A stretch of DNA of 64,000 bases. Source: Bordetella petrii. Its GTDB lineage: Bacteria; Pseudomonadota; Gammaproteobacteria; Burkholderiales; Burkholderiaceae_B. The stretch covers positions 620,001 through 684,000 of the forward strand of contig NC_010170.1 of the NCBI RefSeq assembly GCF_000067205.1, given 5' to 3'. A program made the position numbers and the translations under genes. The notes under the pieces are model-generated. The model searched no databases. It was not told the origin of the DNA and saw only the letters and a program-made list of their open reading frames with translations. Below, piece after piece: positions 54,701 to 60,034 of the stretch (position 1 is its first letter; each line of letters opens with the position of its first letter).

Positions 54701-54814
54701 GAGACCAACAATGCTGTTGTTATTGATGGCGCAGGAAATTTTGTTACGGGATTCAAATTATCGCCTGGTACAAAGCAGTTTGAAAACTTTATAAAGAACG
54801 GTGTGTTGAGATGA
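45725..54814 (+). CDS. CdiA-type contact-dependent inhibition toxin / filamentous haemagglutinin with colicin D-like C-terminus
   Basis: About 3029 residues from ATG 45725 (signal MSKFRSLTIWLVLITQVWTP, cleavage after VLA); GTG 45695 is a possible earlier start. The TPS secretion domain covers residues ~30-270 with NPAGITCDGCGF at 135-146. Long haemagglutinin (FHA-1) repeats run to ~1230. A Tyr/Pro-rich, cysteine-containing region follows at ~1235-1445, where receptor-binding and YP domains lie in CdiA. FHA-2 repeats run to ~2500 and a pretoxin region to ~2915. The last ~110 residues, in AT-rich DNA, match the colicin D tRNA nuclease domain as I recall it, with KKFKH at 2938-2942 aligned to the catalytic Lys/His. 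Predicted action is cleavage of tRNA(Arg) anticodon loops in neighbouring cells. Confidence 0.9.
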   Translation: MSKFRSLTIWLVLITQVWTPVLAQTLPISVDKRVSGAKPVVGVSNGVPVVNIAPPSAGGVSNNRYIQFNVGPSGVVLNNSGGASQTQLAGQIGGNPMLGNQRATTILNQVTAPNPSRLLGTLEVAGHRANVIVANPAGITCDGCGFLNANRATLTTGRPQIGSGGIDFDVSAGQLRIEGDGLYGGEAAQVDLLARSLQINASVWAKKLNVVAGASRVDFGSGQVTAGAAQEPAPEFALDTAALGGMYANSIRLVGTEAGVGVNIGNNLVALTGDLQVSAAGDVRIRPTATLQAGAGLSLHSGSNVDVAAGGRLQGVGVAIVAGQDARLDGTLSSAGDVSVQAGRDIATAGKLGVDGGAVLQAGRHLDLAAAAQIETARAIDARAGNRLILAGDARSGGDMALAAGGALEARGNASAAGNMFLHAGGDVSVAGQLLAGRDLSLSADGAVDLAGTAVADRMLRVNAGADIVLREDALAQGSQTLAMTAARDLHVAGTTGTAETAASQGGLLQLAAGRDLAVAPGGIVTASSPAIITAARDLRLDGIAVALAGDLDLQAGGQLAVGEHGRAQASNRLVADAGAGLAVDGIVAAGDTVALRAGQSAEINGLIAALGGAGTGGLTVASGQDISVGRLARVQAAGAAAMQAGQDLRLDGAVTAIDGLTLATARDTWINGSAATDGDLAWTGRRLGMGEHGLAQAGQRLAAQAQDSMTLAGTLVAGQALALGAVNDVQLDGTAAALQGDVAVRSTVGDVRLGAQAHVQAGGELVAEAGRDLIAAGTLASGQDMRLRAGRHVQLDGIAAAQGALDAAAAGDLSVAAAGRVQADGALALAAGGALSNAGVAAGATTATLSAGTAFDNTGTVLSGGDLAASAGILRNSGQLAAGVDADGRLTQTGSLALRAGRIVNSGAVLASTEMLLAADAVDNTGGSLAATGAATIEARTLNNQAGILAAGDISIQALDQVHNSGDGTIAAARSLNLDTAELLNTSGLVSSQGSADIDAASLRNADGRLLAEDRLALQAQEIDGVGTVHAGGDLAVSVAGSLTQDGTLVAGRDLSLAVGDRLDNQGQVSAGRDLTVAAANLDNAAGAQLLAGRVNTLHVAQALNNAGLIDGATTRITAADVTNLGRIYGDDIAIQANTLLNDAGASGAAVIAARRDLDLGVKSLMNREHALIYAGGDLRVGGALDAGGRAAGQADSLVNASATIETAGDASISAASIQNLNNHFASELVQVSTTPKVFYRPEGSTDMYDAATTWLCDLVTPQCSKDPNWLGDDQERRMLKPSSKYPEAQYGPPFDYALNKRGKRGETSPVYPAYAPEKYTCTGPGGDAGYDWCGMQPAEYFYSPSARIWSVFGVTPPAASKPPVAPTPPGESAGYKAQAAYQQALAVYEKELAAYQAPYAKLNQRISAFNADFDARMVKNITIYRVNEIITESRTVSTDPGKILVGGDASLAGAVINDKSQIAAGGTLAVDGPAIQNIGATGERRVVLKGTATRSYEEDDEREYEPAQPYTGAVSVTPVELAVAGAGGNQTVAPQGSAPAGSDIGTALPPVEIGSLPLPGDGEVRTVTSPAQLPDSQLFVVDREADAPYLVATDPQFTGQRPFVSSDYLLDLLRQAGALTGIPDGAPFLTPSGQPRRLGDGFYEQKLVSDQILATTGQRFLENYADAGAQYQALLQAGADFAAQHGVQLGVALTDAQQRQLTSDLVWLVAQTVTLPDGTTEQVLVPQVYLLVRDGDLRGDGTLMAGRDVSLNADGDVANSGTIGARGATVITAENIVNQAGGRIQAASVDLNARQDLANIAALIKGDTVVLAAGNDIALTSTTTSFKHGATSGVNLGGLSQIDAGSLDMAAGRDLRLAAADLSIEGDARLQAGRDIDLGTVKQSHSEAYVYGKRNDSKVRTASEIGTTIAAGGDVALVAGQDIKARAADVTAGGQLAAAAGRDVAISAGQASGYARDEHYYKTSGFMSSSSTHTVKSTDWTQAQGSTLTGDTAVVMAGRDVNVAGSNLAAQNDLVVSADRDVNIVAGKNTTDDYQYEKIKKSGFGALGGISYGKYEQTDSLDGKRVFHTASTVGSVEGDALLNAGNTLTVAGSNVLARQGDVTLIGRNIDITSVTDTTWQREFHEIKQTGLTVTASTPLVSAMQTAQRMGEAAGKTDNAVMQGLAGATTALAAANAYDAVMKDPASAGGVSIKISLGTSKTSSTTERKSSTAMGSTVAAGRDLAIVAQGGGQASGITVTGSGLSAGNNAVLQAEGDILLQAAKNSASQKTDSKSSGASIGVGISLGANGAGITAEAGVSASRGKASGKDTTWTPTTIAAGNTLALQSGGDTSLVGAAGKAAQIVADVGGDLLVQSLQDSSRYDSKQTSVGFGASACVTGCVGGSVSANAGAGKMHSEYDSVTQQAGLWAGDGGFQVKVGENTTLVGGVIASSQQAVAEALNSLSTGTLVVRDIENRADYSASQIALGGGMGFGGGGGDDLGTTKDNEVAGGATKEHGTSVPSTGGGLGLGTPVVAAASGDARSTTQSAISGGAIEIRDEAGQQALTGQTAAEAVASVNRDTSNTLNVLDPIFDKEKIEAGFEIVSEASRQLGQFLTNRAKEIDALEDRANDADLSKAERDQAGAEAERLRLQWGPGGSYRRWMTAVMGAASGNVTGATGEIVQAAVVNYLQGLAATEVKRIADGMGSGANAEAARAALHAIVGCAGAAGGGASCGAGALGAGASSVLATLLASVAGDDLSAQEKEARSNLIQSIVAGTATGLAMDAATSASSAATELANNALSLGELKSFAAEASTCRALGTCDEIQQKYRDLSVENQEKMIALCAQDPVACRTQYGDFVEGVTDYRKELDAAFGLDIPPGLKADLAIYLYQHQEAIGVALNTEIAEQLQEKYGLTSEAAAQWAAIAAAAVGVTRGQKGNNLGGTLIKISQKQLDKKFKHASDFGISTTKKNSETLALFESKIKTHISSASTVQQGTYGFVKDSKVFFNSETNNAVVIDGAGNFVTGFKLSPGTKQFENFIKNGVLR

Positions 54815-55086
54815 GCTTTGTTCTTCTGGAATTTGCAAAATCTTTTGTCGAAGGTAGAATTTCTGCCCCCGTATTCTCCGAAGCATATATGGAGCTTTGG
54901 AAAATTGAAAGAGACAGTGGGTCACTCATTAGAGATGAGTCAGCATTGAGCGAGAGATTGTCTAGTATATTTTGTGCGGCAGATATGTACAACTCCGATA
55001 GCGAATCTCGAGAGGAATATGAGTTCGATGATGAGCAACTAAGATTTGAAGTGTGCAAATTGGTAGAAGGGATAATATCCAAATAG
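54811..55086 (+). CDS. CdiI immunity protein, colicin D immunity (ImmD) type
   Basis: A 91-residue acidic protein whose ATG overlaps the cdiA stop by four bases (ATGA). Length, acidic character and pattern recall ImmD of colicin D: an N-terminal helix with FVEGRISAPVFSEAY, a central LSERLSSIFCAADMY segment and a C-terminal EFDDEQLRFEVCKLVE block, which I judge homologous to the DNG/NGLKVEV region of ImmD. It would block the toxin's tRNA-binding site in the producing cell. Its DNA is clearly AT-rich compared with the chromosome. Assignment is by remembered family features, not by a search. Confidence 0.82.
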   Translation: MSFVLLEFAKSFVEGRISAPVFSEAYMELWKIERDSGSLIRDESALSERLSSIFCAADMYNSDSESREEYEFDDEQLRFEVCKLVEGIISK

Positions 55087-55416
55087 CTGAGGCGGATAAG
55101 ACAATAAAGATTTTTTCTATCAATGAAAAAGCACGGTTGGGTGATTTTCATTTAATAATCGTGGTCGCGATTAATGTTGCAAAAGTAAGGTGCAGGCTAA
55201 TTCTGGCCATGTTTGGAATATGTCTTGGCTAATAAATCAACTTGAAGTTGTTCAGATTTCATTTGGTAAAAATGGTTTTGCGGGTGACCATAGTCACTTG
55301 GGTGATGATATTTTCTCAATTCCTGCAATTTTCAGGGCATGTATACGGAACGCCTGAGTTCAAATTTGAGAATTGAAAATCTCTACCGCTCTTTAATAAA
55401 TCGTTAGGTAATCAAG
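55087..55416. other. AT-rich scar between cdiI and a duplicated cdiA segment
   Basis: These 330 bases keep the low GC content of the toxin-immunity region. No complete gene is seen. One open stretch is listed separately. The region probably holds the degraded remains of another toxin or immunity gene from an orphan CDI cassette. Confidence 0.6.
55175..55357 (+). pseudogene. Open stretch of 60 codons in the CDI scar, unknown
   Basis: A frame bounded by stops encodes a peptide containing SGHVWNMSWLINQLEVVQIS and GDHSHLGDDIFSIPAIFRAC. It lacks a good start codon (GTG 55190 is possible) and a ribosome-binding site. I do not recognise it. Its place right after cdiI and its low GC content suggest a remnant of a displaced immunity or toxin gene. 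Confidence 0.4.
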
Positions 55417-55734
55417 GCCGGCAACACGCTGGCCCTGCAGTCGGGCGGCGACACGTCGCTGGTGGGCGCGGCGGGCAAGGCCGCGCAGATCGTTGCCGAC
55501 GTGGGCGGCGACCTGCTGGTGCAAAGCCTGCAAGACAGCAGCCGCTACGACAGCAAGCAGACCAGCGTCGGCTTCGGCGCCTCGGCATGCGTGACGGGCT
55601 GCGTGGGCGGGTCGGTGTCGGCCAACGCCGGCGCGGGCAAGATGCACAGCGAGTACGACTCGGTCACCCAGCAGGCGGGCCTGTGGGCCGGCGATGGCGG
55701 GTTCCAGGTGAAGGTGGGCGAGAACACGACGCTG
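55417..55734 (+). pseudogene. Displaced copy of an internal cdiA segment (318 bp)
   Basis: As read base by base, this stretch is identical to 52685-53002 inside cdiA, with no indel (constant offset 2732). It covers part of the FHA-2 region (AGNTLALQSGGDTSLVGAAG to KVGENTTL). It ends 7 bases before the left end of an IS element, so the rest was lost. Such fragments mark orphan cdiA-CT modules that can recombine with the main gene. Confidence 0.88.
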
Positions 55735-55764
55735 CGGCGTCTGTCAAGGCAGTTGGAACCTGAT

Positions 55765-56829
55765 TCATGCGGCCTCTAATACTGGATCGGTGTCTTGCTC
55801 ATGTTGATCCGGCTCGGGGTTGAGCCAGACGCTGCCGATGGGCTGCCAGTTGCGTAGTTTTCCCGACCATCGTGCTGGGTGGCGTTGCCTGGCTTGTTGG
55901 TACAGGCGCTGTCGGGCTTGCAGAATGGGGGCATCCAGGCCCGCATGACGCTGCGCCGGAGCCAAGTAGCGAATGGCGCTGTGGCGATGCTCATGGTTGT
56001 ACCAGTGGATGAACTGATGCACCCACAGGCGTGCGGCCTGCACGCTTGCAAAGCCGTCGATCGGGTAACCGGGCCGGTACTTGCAGGTGCGGAACAGGGC
56101 CTCGGAATACGCGTTGTCGTTGGATACCTGGGGTCGGCTGTGCGAGGCGGTAATGCCCAGCTTCTCGAGCGTGACCTGCAAGGTCGAGCCTTTCATGGCG
56201 CTACCATTATCGGCATGCAATACCAGGGGTCGGTGCTGACACTGCTCGCGCAGCACGGCGCGCTGGATGATGGTGGCACTGTTGGCCATGTTCTCCGATT
56301 CAAACACCTCGGCCCCGACGATTTTCCGGCTGTAGATGTCCAGGATCAGATACAGGTAATAGAACCGGCCGCGGATACGCGTATGCAGGTACGTGACGTC
56401 CCAGCTCCAGAGCTGGTTGGGTGCGTCGGCACAGTGGCGCCGTGGTGCTCCAGCGTGACGTGGCGCGCGCGCCCGGCCACGGCGGTGCTGCTCATCGGCT
56501 TGGCGCAGCACGCGATAGAAGGTCGACTCCGACGCCAGGTACCGGCCCTCTTCATCGAGCAGCCGTACCACGATCTGCGCCGGCGGCAGGCTGGCGAACT
56601 CGGGACGGTGGCAGGCCTGCAGCACGGCCTGGCGCTCGGCGTCTGTCAGTGCATGCGATGGCGTGGCATGTATGGCGTGCGGGCGTCTGTCCTCATCGCC
56701 CGTCGCCCAGCGACGATAAGTGTTCAAGCCGATACCGAGTTCGATGCATGCGCTCTGCAAGCGTGCACCGGCCTGGCGAGCCTCATCGACCAACGCTACA
56801 GCTTGACGGCGATCCTGGGCATTGGTCAT
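55765..56829 (-). CDS. IS3-family transposase OrfB (DDE integrase)
   Basis: A 354-residue protein with an N-terminal HTH_21-like region and an rve integrase core. The catalytic triad is visible as WDVTYL (first Asp), HADNGSAMKG (second Asp) and NAYSEALFRT (Glu, 35 residues later). The C-terminal ~60 residues (QRHPARWSGKLRNWQPIGSV) are typical of one IS3 subgroup. It overlaps orfA by four bases. It appears intact and could be active. Confidence 0.92.
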   Translation of the reverse strand: MTNAQDRRQAVALVDEARQAGARLQSACIELGIGLNTYRRWATGDEDRRPHAIHATPSHALTDAERQAVLQACHRPEFASLPPAQIVVRLLDEEGRYLASESTFYRVLRQADEQHRRGRARAPRHAGAPRRHCADAPNQLWSWDVTYLHTRIRGRFYYLYLILDIYSRKIVGAEVFESENMANSATIIQRAVLREQCQHRPLVLHADNGSAMKGSTLQVTLEKLGITASHSRPQVSNDNAYSEALFRTCKYRPGYPIDGFASVQAARLWVHQFIHWYNHEHRHSAIRYLAPAQRHAGLDAPILQARQRLYQQARQRHPARWSGKLRNWQPIGSVWLNPEPDQHEQDTDPVLEAA

Positions 56830-57317
56830 TCTTCCTCGTCCCCCCAGATCGCCCGGGCTTTTTTTCGCAAGGTCAGCAATGCTGCCGTCTCAGCCAGCGC
56901 GGCGTTCTTGCGGCGCAGCTCGCGCTCCAAATCGCGCGTGCGGCGACGTTCAGCCTTGAGCGCGTCGGCCTCCTGCCGGGCGGCGCTCTGGCTCTGCGCG
57001 TTGGCCTGCTCGCAACTCGTTCGCCAGCGGCGCAACTGCTCGGCATACAGTCCCCGGCGCCGGCAGTACTCGGCCAGCTCCACTTCGGACAGCGCAGCGC
57101 TTTCCAGCACGGCGTTGAACTTGTCCTGCGAGCTCCAGCCCTCGCTGTCCGACGCCTGGTCTGGCAACAAACGGCCCTGGCCGCGGGCCTGTTTGCGCCA
57201 GTTATAGATCGTGGCCTCGGAAATGCCTTCTTCGCGTGCCAGGTCGGAGACCGTGCGGTTGTGCGGGGCCAGTAACTTCTTCAGGATGGCTTCCCGGCGT
57301 TCTGCGGAATACTTCAT
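56826..57317 (-). CDS. IS3-family transposase OrfA (helix-turn-helix)
   Basis: A 163-residue protein starting MKYSAERREAILKKLLAP with a helix-turn-helix (DLAREEGISEATIYNWRKQA) and a C-terminal leucine-zipper-like helix rich in Arg, Glu and Ala. In IS3 elements OrfA binds the terminal repeats and a frameshifted or coupled OrfAB is the transposase. The start at 57317 is chosen over 57374, which lies close to the terminal repeat. Confidence 0.87.
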   Translation of the reverse strand: MKYSAERREAILKKLLAPHNRTVSDLAREEGISEATIYNWRKQARGQGRLLPDQASDSEGWSSQDKFNAVLESAALSEVELAEYCRRRGLYAEQLRRWRTSCEQANAQSQSAARQEADALKAERRRTRDLERELRRKNAALAETAALLTLRKKARAIWGDEEE

Positions 57318-57385
57318 CGGAACCTTCTCTTTGCCCCCAATGGTTTGGGACTCTAACAGCAACTGAGGTTCCAACTATTCTGACA

Positions 57386-57595
57386 GCGGGGGGGGCCAAG
57401 GTGGCCGAACTGTGCCGCAAGCACGGGATCTCGGAGGCCACCTACTACAACTGGAAGGCGAAGTTCGGCGGTATGACCGTCTCGGACGTCCAGCGCCTGA
57501 AGGAACTGGAGCAAGAGAACAACAAGCTCAAGAAGCTGTTGGCTGAATCGATGCTGGACAAGGCTGCGCTTCAGGACCTTTTGAGCCGAAAGTAG
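57386..57595 (+). pseudogene. IS3-family OrfA, N-terminally truncated
   Basis: The frame is open from the edge of the upstream IS and gives AGGAKVAELCRKHGISEATY, WKAKFGGMTVSDVQRLKELE and a coiled coil ending DLLSRK. Roughly the first 15-20 residues, including the start, are lost. OrfB would normally be reached by a -1 frameshift near the end of this frame (CCGAAAG). Confidence 0.85.
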
Positions 57596-57630
57596 CAAGC
57601 CCGCAGGCCAAACGCGAAGCGGTCAGAACG

Positions 57631-58455
57631 TTGATGACCGAGCGCGGCATGGGTGTCACCCGGGCCTGCGGGCTGGTAGGCATTTCCCGGTCGCTATTCG
57701 CTTATGAAAGTAAGCGTACGGGCGATGTAGCATTGACCGAGCGCATGAAGGAGATGGCAGCGCTCAAGCGACGCTACGGCTATCGGCGCATCCATATTCT
57801 GCTGCGCCGTGAAGGCTGGCAGACGAATCACAAGCGGGTCTGGCGGCTTTACAGCCAAGCCGGCTTGAGCGTTCGTAAGCGTCGCGGCAAGCGCATCGCT
57901 CCCGCAGAGCGGGTAGTTCGTCCCGTTGCGACGGCGCCGAATCAGAGCTGGTCGATGGACTTCGTGTCCGACGGTCTGGCCTATGGCCGCAGGTTCCGGT
58001 GCTTGAACATCGTCGATGACTACACGCGCGAGTGTCTTGCCATCGAGGTCGATACATCACTGCCGGGATTGCGGGTGGCGCAGGTGCTGCAACGGCTTGC
58101 GGAACTGCATGGGCTGCCCAAATCCATCACCGTAGACAACGGCCCAGAGTTTGCCGGCAGGGCCCTGGACGCTTGGGCCTATCAGGTCGGCGTGAAGCTG
58201 TCGTTCATCAGACCAGGCAAACCCGTGGAGAATGCATACATCGAGAGCTTCAACGGTAAATTCCGCGATGAATGCCTCAATGAGCATTGGTTCATGTCGC
58301 TGCGCCAAGCCAAATCCTTGATCGAAGACTGGCGCGTCGAGTACAACACCGAACGCCCGCATAGCGCGCTGAGATACTTAACGCCGGAGCAGTTTGCTCA
58401 GGCGCATCGACAACAACGGTTTTTAACCCTGGACTCTATGTCGGTGCCGTACTAA
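57631..58455 (+). CDS. IS3-family transposase OrfB of the truncated element
   Basis: A 274-residue integrase-core protein with all three catalytic positions: SMDFVSDGL, VDNGPEFAG and NAYIESFNGKFRDE. The HTH_21 region (RYGYRRIHILLRREGW) precedes it. The frame is -1 relative to orfA, and ATG 57631 is only the first methionine; native expression is by frameshift from orfA. With orfA broken it is probably not expressed, but the coding frame is whole. Confidence 0.88.
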   Translation: MMTERGMGVTRACGLVGISRSLFAYESKRTGDVALTERMKEMAALKRRYGYRRIHILLRREGWQTNHKRVWRLYSQAGLSVRKRRGKRIAPAERVVRPVATAPNQSWSMDFVSDGLAYGRRFRCLNIVDDYTRECLAIEVDTSLPGLRVAQVLQRLAELHGLPKSITVDNGPEFAGRALDAWAYQVGVKLSFIRPGKPVENAYIESFNGKFRDECLNEHWFMSLRQAKSLIEDWRVEYNTERPHSALRYLTPEQFAQAHRQQRFLTLDSMSVPY

Positions 58456-58472
58456 GTCTGGGGGCAGGTCAC

Positions 58473-58679
58473 ATCCAGCCAGGCAAGCCGCAGCAAAATG
58501 CCTATGTGGAGCGGTTCAACAGAACCGTACGCTACGAGTGGCTGTCCCAGTATCACTGGGACGACCTGGACCACGTTCAGCGCGCCGCTACTCAGTGGAT
58601 GTGGTCCTACAATCACGAGCGCCCAAACATGGCTCTGGGCGGATTTACCCCGAAACAGCGGTTGGCCATGACCGTATAG
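58473..58679 (+). pseudogene. C-terminal fragment of a third IS3-family transposase
   Basis: Sixty-eight codons encode the end of an integrase: IQPGKPQQNAYVERFNRTVR with the catalytic Glu, then SYNHERPNMALGGFTPKQRL and a stop. It begins one base after the right end of the second IS, which evidently inserted into this gene. The sequence differs from both other transposases. Confidence 0.87.
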
Positions 58680-58706
58680 CATTCCTACTTCTGGCAATCG
58701 CTATAA

Positions 58707-58880
58707 ATGGGGGGATTACCGTTCTTTGTCGTGCGGCCTGCGGGCTGCGGATTGTTCGAGCCATTCGTGCCGGCTATCGCCGGGATAAAAAGCCCCGCCT
58801 ACGAGATCACGGACGGCTTTCGGCATCGCTATGTGTTTCTGCGCAAGGGCACGAGCCTGCAGCAGACCCTGAATTCCTGA
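58707..58880 (+). CDS. Short open frame abutting anmK, unknown (possible gene remnant)
   Basis: A 57-codon frame begins at ATG 58707 and ends TGA at 58878-58880, directly touching the reversed anmK stop (TGATCA). The peptide contains LFEPFVPAIAGIKSPAYEIT and GFRHRYVFLRKGTSLQQ. I do not recognise it and see no ribosome-binding site. It may be the surviving end of a gene lost when the IS elements arrived. Confidence 0.35.
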   Translation: MGGLPFFVVRPAGCGLFEPFVPAIAGIKSPAYEITDGFRHRYVFLRKGTSLQQTLNS

Positions 58881-60017
58881 TCAAGCCGGATACAACGCTC
58901 CCAGCACGCGCGGCCCGCGCGCGCCGGTAACCTGTGGCACGCCGGCTGGCGTACGGTCCAGGAAGGCCTGCGCCAGCCAGGCGAACGCCATGGCCTCGAC
59001 CCATTGCGCGGGGACGCCCGCGGCGTCGGTGGCTTGCACCGGGCGTTGCAGGCACATGGCCAGTTCGGCCTTCAGCCCCTGGTTGCGCGCGCCGCCGCCG
59101 CACACCAGCACGTCGCGCGTGGCGGGCGCCGCGGCTTCCAGGGCATCGGCCACCGTGCGGGCGGTGAAGCGTTGCAGGGTGGCCTGCACGTCTTGCGGCG
59201 CGGGCGCGGGGCCGTCGTAGCTTTGCAGGCGCTGGTCCAGCCAGGCGGCGTCGAACAGGTCGCGGCCGGTGGATTTAGGCGGCGGCAGGGCCAGCCAGGG
59301 CTCGTCGGCCAGCAGGTGTTCCAGCAGTGCTGCCTGCACCTGGCCGGTAGCGGCCCAGCGGCCGTTGTCATCGTACGGCTGGCCGGTATGGCGCCGGCAC
59401 CAGGTGTCGAGCAGCACGTTTGCCGGGCCGGTGTCGAACCCGCGCGGCGGTTGGCCGGGCACAAGCAGCGTCAGGTTGGCGATGCCGCCCAGGTTCAGCA
59501 CGGCGCGCTCGTGTGGCGCCGCGAACATGGCCGCATGAAAAGGCGGTACCAGGGGCGCGCCCTGGCCGCCGGCCGCCACGTCGCGGCTGCGGAAATCGGC
59601 CACCACGTCGATGCCGGTCAGTTCGGCCAGCAGGGCGGGGGCATTGAGCTGCAGGGTGTAGCCCAATTCAGGGCGATGGCGCACGGTCTGGCCGTGCACG
59701 CCTATGGCGGTGACGGCCGTTGCAGGCTGGCGGGCTTGCTGCAGCAGCGCCTGCACAGCATCGGCATACACCCGCGCCAGCGCCTGAGCGGCCAGGGCCG
59801 CCCGGTGAAGTTCGTCGGCGCCACTGCGGTTCAGGGCAAGCAGTTCGGCACGCAGCGCGTCGGGCATGGGCAGCCCCGCAGTGGCCAGCACTTGCGGCGC
59901 CTGCCCGGCAGCCAGGCGCACCAGCACCCCATCGGCGCCATCCAGGCTGGTGCCCGACATCAGGCCAATAAAAAGGCGGCCGGGCGTGGAAACGCGCGGG
60001 CCGCCTGATCGGGTCAT
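58881..60017 (-). CDS. anmK: Anhydro-N-acetylmuramic acid kinase
   Basis: A 378-residue kinase that converts imported anhydro-MurNAc into MurNAc-6-phosphate during cell-wall recycling. Family motifs are FIGLMSGTSLDGADG at the N-terminus, IGVHGQTVRHRP, DFRSRDVAAGGQGAPLVP and the C-terminal LVCGGGARNQGL. The start at 60017 (MTRSGGPRVS) lies 17 bases after the M23 peptidase stop, so the two are co-transcribed. Together with mpl it shows that the cell recycles murein. Confidence 0.96.
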   Translation of the reverse strand: MTRSGGPRVSTPGRLFIGLMSGTSLDGADGVLVRLAAGQAPQVLATAGLPMPDALRAELLALNRSGADELHRAALAAQALARVYADAVQALLQQARQPATAVTAIGVHGQTVRHRPELGYTLQLNAPALLAELTGIDVVADFRSRDVAAGGQGAPLVPPFHAAMFAAPHERAVLNLGGIANLTLLVPGQPPRGFDTGPANVLLDTWCRRHTGQPYDDNGRWAATGQVQAALLEHLLADEPWLALPPPKSTGRDLFDAAWLDQRLQSYDGPAPAPQDVQATLQRFTARTVADALEAAAPATRDVLVCGGGARNQGLKAELAMCLQRPVQATDAAGVPAQWVEAMAFAWLAQAFLDRTPAGVPQVTGARGPRVLGALYPA

Positions 60018-60034
60018 GGCACGAGGGCGCCGCG

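Larger units (their letters stand above)
55742..57385 (-). mobile_element. IS3-family insertion sequence, complete (1644 bp)
   Basis: The terminal inverted repeats are 55742-55761 (TGTCAAGGCAGTTGGAACCT) and 57366-57385, whose reverse complement is TGTCAGAATAGTTGGAACCT; they match at 16 of 20 positions and start TG/CA. Two minus-strand orfs with a four-base overlap fill it. No target-site duplication is visible: the left flank is the cdiA fragment and the right flank is the middle of another IS. This implies a deletion or recombination after insertion. Confidence 0.85.
57386..58471 (+). mobile_element. Second IS3-family element, left end missing
   Basis: Only the right part remains: orfA from its middle, complete orfB, and a right end of TGGGGGCAGGTCA (58459-58471), the reverse of the TGACCTGCCCCCA end known for many IS3 elements. 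The left end is replaced by the first IS. The opposite half is not found on the other side of that IS, so it was deleted. Confidence 0.8.

Noticed and set aside
57236..57385. Plus-strand extension of the truncated OrfA into the upstream IS
   Set aside because: The frame is open only by chance through the inverted terminal repeat and the reverse side of the first IS's orfA; homology to OrfA starts at about 57386.
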